From contig CAYSCH010000175.1 of NCBI GenBank assembly GCA_964429355.1, positions 1-18,458 on the forward strand: 18,458 nucleotides of DNA, in the 5' to 3' direction. Shown here piece by piece: positions 14,792 to 18,458 of this stretch (positions are counted from its first letter, which is position 1; each line of letters opens with the position of its first letter). The notes beneath the pieces are model-generated. The model did not search any database, had not been told where the DNA came from, and saw only the letters and a list, made by a program, of their open reading frames with translations. Both the position numbers and the translations under genes were made by a program. Source of the stretch: JAAYAY01 sp964429355 (GTDB lineage: Bacteria > Planctomycetota > Planctomycetia > Pirellulales > Thermoguttaceae).

Positions 14792-14828
14792 CCGCGGCCG
14801 CGGAGCCGGCAGCGCATTGCCGGCAGCG
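14792..14828. promoter_or_regulatory. Adjacent palindromes in the divergent SDR/glycosidase control region
   Basis: A perfect 12-base palindrome CCGCGGCCGCGG (14792-14803) is followed at once by GCCGGCA-GCGCAT-TGCCGGC (14805-14824). CCGGCAGCG is also directly repeated at 14806-14814 and 14820-14828. The group borders the -35 box of the SDR promoter (14783-14788) and lies in the leader of the + strand gene, so it could be an operator. No regulator gene is seen nearby. Confidence 0.35.
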
Positions 14829-14882
14829 GAGCAAACGGCTACGCTGGATGCACCATTTCACCGAATCAAAGGAGGGAAGGCC

Positions 14883-17750
14883 ATGGAGAAGACAATGCCC
14901 CTGATTCTCGGATGTCTGGGATCACTCCTGTTGTCCGCCGAGGTTGTCGCCCAACCGGCTGCGGCCATTACGGCTCAAACCGAATATGCCCGGCTCGGCA
15001 TCGGGGCCGACGGAAAGGGCATCGAACTGGTCGAACTCCGTACCGGCACCAACTACTGCCGGCAGTCTGCGGCCGGTCCGTTGGCCCGTGTAGAGATCGA
15101 GGGGAAGAGCTATGGGGCCACGAAGGTTGCTGCGAAAGGCGACCTCGTCGCGCTTCAGTTCGGTGAAAGCGGGGTGAACGCGGAGCTGCGGATCACGGCC
15201 AGGGCGAGATATTTCGTGATCGAAGTTGTTTCTGTCAGCACGGAGAAGATCGAGGAGCTCGTGCTCTTCGACCTGCCGCTGAGTCTGACCGGGGCGCCCG
15301 GCGAGTCCTTTGCGGCATGCGCCCTGGCTCTGAATCTGAAGACGCGGGTCCGTGCGATCCCCCAGGCCACGTCGCAGCTCTGGGCGGCAAGCTACCCGCG
15401 GTTCGGCCTGGTAGGGGCGAAAGTGGCGATTATCGGATGTCCCTATGAGCAGCTTCGGAGCGTCATGCAGGAGGTGGTCAGCGAGGCCGACGACCTGCCC
15501 CATTCGGCCATCGGCGGCCCTTGGGCCTTGGATGGGGCGAACAACTACGGCTCGTACCTGTTCGACTTCGGCAACCTGACGGAAGAGACCGTCGATTCGT
15601 GGATCGCCCTGGCGAGGCAACTTGGAGTAACGCAGATCGATTTCCACGGCGGGCGATCGTTCCGCTTTGGCGACTTCCAGCCCGCACCGGATCTTTATCC
15701 CGGTGGTGCGGCCAGCATGAAGGCGGTGATCGACAAGTTGCACGCGGCGGGAATGCAGGCGGGACTCCACACGTATGCCATGTTCATCGACAAGCGGTGC
15801 CCCTGTGTGACGCCGGTGCCCGATCCGCGGCTCGGAAAAGACGCCTCTTTCACGCTGGCGGAAGGCCTGCCGGCTGACGCGAAGGGCGTGCCTGTCGTGG
15901 AGTCGACGGCCGCCATGTCGGCTATCACGGGATTTGGCGTTCGCAACAGCGTCACCCTGCAGATCGACGAGGAATTGATCACCTATTCGGCCGTGGCCAA
16001 GGAACCTCCCTACGGATTCACCGGCTGCGTTCGGGGCGCCTGCGGCACCAAGGTCGCGTCGCACGAAAAGGGGGCCGCGGTACACCACCTGCGCGAGTGT
16101 TTCGGACTGTTTGTGCCCGACGGCGATTCGACGCTGTTCGACGAAGTGGCAGCCAAGACGGCCGAACTCTACAACCAGGCTGGTTTCGACATGATCTACC
16201 TCGACGCGCTCGATGGGGGCGACGCCGTGGCCGGCCGGGAGAACTCCTGGCATTACGAGTCGAAGTTCACGTTCGAAATCGCCCGGCGGCTCGATCGCCC
16301 CGCGATCATGGAGATGAGCACTTTTCATCACCATCTGTGGTACGTTCGTTCCCGCATGGGAGCATGGGACCATCCCAACCGCAGCCACAAACAGTTCATC
16401 GATATCCACTGCCAGGCCAACTCGGGGCTCGGCCGCGAGTTTCTACCGGGAAACCTCGGTTGGTGGGCCTTCAAGACGTGGCAAGGCCCGATGGGCGAGC
16501 CGACCCATACGGACGACATCGAGTACCTGGCGGCCAAGGCCCTGGGAAACAATTATGGCCTGTCGTTGATGGGCATCGATCCGGCCAGCGTGGGTAGCAC
16601 TCCTGCGCTGCCCCGGCTGGCGGAAATCGTCCGGCGTTATGAGCGGCTCCGACGGGCCAACTATTTCAACGATGCCGTTCGGGAGCAGCTTCGAAAGCCG
16701 GGCGAAGAATTCAGCCTGATCTGCATCTCTGAGAAGGATTGGCAGCTTCTCCCGGTCAGCTACGACAAGCACAAGCTGGACGCAAGCGACGATCGCAGCC
16801 GGCGTTGGACCGTCCACAACCGTTTTCAGAGACAACCCTTGCAGTTGAGAATTGAGGCCCTGACCGGCATTGCCGCCTACGACGATCCCGGCGCCATTCT
16901 GCTGACGGATTTCACCGACGTGGACCGGTTCGCCGATAAGGCCAGCCAGTCGGGAATCTCGATCGGCCTTGAAAGCTCCACCGAGCAGGTCAAAACGGGA
17001 ACGGCGAGCGGGCGACTCTCAGGAAGCAACTCCACCGATGGGCCCGCGCGATCCTGGTGCAGGATCGGCAAGACGTTTTCCCCCCCGATCGACCTGAGCG
17101 GCCACGAGGGGCTGGGCGTGTGGGTGTATGGAGATGGCCAGGGGGAGGTCCTCAACCTGCAGCAGACCAGCCCATCGCACCTCTCCAATGGTGTTGCCGA
17201 CCACTACATTACCGTCGATTTTTCCGGGTGGCGGTATTTTGCCCTGCTGGAGCCGGAGGGCAAACGCCATGCCGACTATGCCTGGCCTTACGGCGGACAC
17301 TACGCTACCTATCGGGAGTCGATCCTGCCGAACTGCGTGGAGACCTTGAGCCTGTGGTACAATAACCTGCCTGCCAAGGGGACTGCCACCTGTTACCTGA
17401 GCCCGATTCGGGCGCTCCCCGTGGCCCCTGTCAAGTTGCATAACCCGACAGTGAGCATTGGTGGCAGGAAGATCTCCTTCCCGGTTGCGATAGAGACTGG
17501 GCAGTTCCTCGAATTTCGCGAGGCAGCCGGTTGCCGGCTCTACGGGACGAAAGGCGAAGAGATCTGCGAGGTTGTGCCCGTCGGTCTCGCTCCGGACCTC
17601 GAACCCGGGGCGAACGAGGTTGAATGGTCGTCGGATGGGGCCGGTAGCGTTGCGGCGCGAGCCTGCGTCACCGTGATCACCCACGGAACGCCGTTCGGCG
17701 GCAAGAATCGCGATGAGGAGATTCACCAGGAATTCCTGGGCGAGATGTAG
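14883..17750 (+). CDS. Secreted glycosidase-like TIM-barrel protein with carbohydrate-binding-like C-terminus
   Basis: Start ATG 14883 has GGAGG (14871-14875) 7 bases upstream and gives a signal peptide (MEKTMPLILGCLGSLLLSAEVVAQ); the earlier ATG at 14817 lacks these. The 955-residue protein seems to have an N-terminal beta-sandwich (about 28-205). A TIM barrel (about 210-590) follows, with features of the alpha-galactosidase-like superfamily: LGVTQIDFHGG, DLYPGGAASMKAVIDKLHAAGMQAGLHTYAMF, then GFDMIYLDALDGGD and RPAIMEMSTF. Asp441 and Glu477 are candidate catalytic residues by position only. A beta module interrupts the barrel at about 345-402. A further sandwich (600-665), a jelly-roll resembling a carbohydrate-binding module (about 675-845, DLSGHEGLGVWVYGDG) and an Ig-like end follow. 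It probably acts outside the cell on polysaccharide. Family number and substrate are unknown. Confidence 0.82.
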   Translation: MEKTMPLILGCLGSLLLSAEVVAQPAAAITAQTEYARLGIGADGKGIELVELRTGTNYCRQSAAGPLARVEIEGKSYGATKVAAKGDLVALQFGESGVNAELRITARARYFVIEVVSVSTEKIEELVLFDLPLSLTGAPGESFAACALALNLKTRVRAIPQATSQLWAASYPRFGLVGAKVAIIGCPYEQLRSVMQEVVSEADDLPHSAIGGPWALDGANNYGSYLFDFGNLTEETVDSWIALARQLGVTQIDFHGGRSFRFGDFQPAPDLYPGGAASMKAVIDKLHAAGMQAGLHTYAMFIDKRCPCVTPVPDPRLGKDASFTLAEGLPADAKGVPVVESTAAMSAITGFGVRNSVTLQIDEELITYSAVAKEPPYGFTGCVRGACGTKVASHEKGAAVHHLRECFGLFVPDGDSTLFDEVAAKTAELYNQAGFDMIYLDALDGGDAVAGRENSWHYESKFTFEIARRLDRPAIMEMSTFHHHLWYVRSRMGAWDHPNRSHKQFIDIHCQANSGLGREFLPGNLGWWAFKTWQGPMGEPTHTDDIEYLAAKALGNNYGLSLMGIDPASVGSTPALPRLAEIVRRYERLRRANYFNDAVREQLRKPGEEFSLICISEKDWQLLPVSYDKHKLDASDDRSRRWTVHNRFQRQPLQLRIEALTGIAAYDDPGAILLTDFTDVDRFADKASQSGISIGLESSTEQVKTGTASGRLSGSNSTDGPARSWCRIGKTFSPPIDLSGHEGLGVWVYGDGQGEVLNLQQTSPSHLSNGVADHYITVDFSGWRYFALLEPEGKRHADYAWPYGGHYATYRESILPNCVETLSLWYNNLPAKGTATCYLSPIRALPVAPVKLHNPTVSIGGRKISFPVAIETGQFLEFREAAGCRLYGTKGEEICEVVPVGLAPDLEPGANEVEWSSDGAGSVAARACVTVITHGTPFGGKNRDEEIHQEFLGEM

Positions 17751-17819
17751 ACGACGCCAGCAGGGATTCTCGCGGGCGCCGTCCCGATCACCCTGGTACG
17801 GATGAAACGGAGCCGCTTC

Positions 17820-18344
17820 ATGGCAGACCTGCCACCGACCAGAGAGCTTGACGTCCCGCAAGCAGAGTGCGGAGACGGCGCGAAAGTCGGCGAAGGCCAG
17901 CCGCTCCCTTCTTCGGGTTTGGCTCTGAGTGCCGGCTTGCGGGCCCTGGCGGAAGAGATTCCCCGTCGCCCAGTGGCAGATGCGATTCGGCGAATGGCTG
18001 CGCAGCTCGACCGGGGCGTCTCTCCCGACGCTGTGTTGGGTGCGGCCAGCAGCGATCTTCCCGATTACCTGCGTGGGTTGATCCTGGGGGGGCTCCGGAC
18101 AGGACGTGTGGCCCATCTCGAGGATGATGCATCTTCTGCTGGATCAGCAGGTTCCCGTGGACGAGGCGTTGGAGCTTGCAGCCGACTCGCTTGGTTGGTC
18201 CGATCTGGCTGCCGCAAGCCGACGGTGTGCCGCGGATGTGAAGAAAGGCATGGGGCTATGCGAGTCGATGGCCCGTTACCGCGAGTTTCCGGCGAGTCTT
18301 CATCCGCTGATCGCCAGTGGGATTCAAGTGCAGCAGCCGGGTGA
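17820..18344 (+). CDS. Type II secretion F (GspF) N-terminal part, frame-disrupted
   Basis: ATG 17820 is preferred to 17802 because GGAG (17809-17812) lies 7 bases ahead. After a polar N-terminus, residues about 33-100 form the first GspF cytoplasmic domain: LALSAGLRALAEEIPRRPVAD, MAAQLDRGVSPDAVL, then LPDYLRGLILGGLRTGRVAHLE. In intact GspF proteins this domain is followed by a membrane hairpin and then a second F domain. Here the frame continues into Ser/Gly/Arg-rich sequence with no helix, which is the out-of-frame reading of the second domain. True coding in this frame probably ends near 18120. GspF is the inner-membrane platform of type II secretion or type IV pilus assembly. The product as read would lack any membrane anchor, so this is probably a broken gene or an assembly or sequencing artefact. 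Confidence 0.6.
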   Translation: MADLPPTRELDVPQAECGDGAKVGEGQPLPSSGLALSAGLRALAEEIPRRPVADAIRRMAAQLDRGVSPDAVLGAASSDLPDYLRGLILGGLRTGRVAHLEDDASSAGSAGSRGRGVGACSRLAWLVRSGCRKPTVCRGCEERHGAMRVDGPLPRVSGESSSADRQWDSSAAAG

Positions 18345-18458
18345 CGGATTTGCCGCCGCAGTCGACATGTATCGGCGCCGGACCGGTATGGATAGAAGGC
18401 TTTGGGGCGCAATTCTGCCTGCGATCCTTCTTGTGTTGGTTGCCGCCGGCATTGGTAT
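18124..18458 (+). CDS. Type II secretion F (GspF) second domain, runs off the window
   Basis: In the frame of ATG 18124/18127, open to the window end, the reading is MMHLLLDQQVPVDEALELAADSL, then LAAASRRCAADVKKGMGLCESM, FPASLHPLIASG, and a start of a membrane helix (WGAILPAILLVLVAAGIG). This is the second GspF repeat with its C-terminal helix. Compared with intact homologues, the first domain's two membrane helices and linker, roughly 100-150 residues, are missing between this part and the one ending near 18120. No good ribosome binding site precedes 18124. It is therefore more likely the continuation of the upstream gene after a frame change than a separate gene. Confidence 0.65.
   Translation, partial: MMHLLLDQQVPVDEALELAADSLGWSDLAAASRRCAADVKKGMGLCESMARYREFPASLHPLIASGIQVQQPGDGFAAAVDMYRRRTGMDRRLWGAILPAILLVLVAAGIG

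Noticed and set aside
14922..16409. 495-residue minus-strand open frame opposite the glycosidase-like gene
   Set aside because: Arg/His/Gly-rich shadow with no signal, motif or ribosome binding site.
17019..18116. 365-residue minus-strand frame near the right end
   Set aside because: Antisense to the glycosidase-like and GspF genes, with no recognisable motif.

Overview
The window looks like one contig of a GC-rich bacterium, probably a member of Planctomycetota. This is inferred from gene content: a secreted PQQ-type propeller fused to Rossmann-like and malectin-like parts, a large secreted glycosidase-like protein, a two-domain GspF, and short dispersed intergenic repeats. No rRNA, tRNA, CRISPR array or insertion sequence is visible. 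A run of 10 N at 211-220 marks a scaffold gap, so this is a draft or metagenome assembly.

Layout. Positions 1-2259 (+): the 3' part of hypD, then hypE, both for [NiFe]-hydrogenase maturation, then a possible 56-residue ORF. Positions 2264-7432 (-): an apparent transcription unit reading ribulokinase (araB), ribulose-5-phosphate 4-epimerase (araD), a Na+/sugar symporter, then a SAM methyltransferase. Two related hairpin repeats lie in the leaders of the symporter and the methyltransferase. Positions 7433-8028: no convincing gene, but a good sigma70-type promoter at its right end. It drives a 91-residue secreted protein translationally coupled to a 951-residue secreted PQQ-like protein. Positions 11301-12194 (+): a receiver domain fused to an RsbW-type ATPase domain. 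Positions 12197-12944 (-): an ICMT-type membrane methyltransferase, preceded by a 35-residue single-pass membrane microprotein that is easily missed. Positions 12945-13562: no supported gene.

Positions 13563-14700 (-): a short-chain dehydrogenase, followed at once by the C-terminal piece of a uroporphyrinogen-decarboxylase-like protein. Positions 14883-17750 (+): a 955-residue secreted glycosidase-like TIM-barrel protein with an inserted beta module and a C-terminal carbohydrate-binding-like region. Positions 17820 to the end (+): a type II secretion F gene broken between its two domains by a frame change and apparently a deletion.

Taken together, the window suggests a sugar-degrading bacterium with pentose uptake and catabolism (no araA in view), extracellular carbohydrate-active proteins, and the ability to make a [NiFe] hydrogenase. 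The least explained items are the covarying hairpin repeat family (2946-2990 and 4940-5041), the 35-residue microprotein, the truncated UroD-like ORF and the split GspF.
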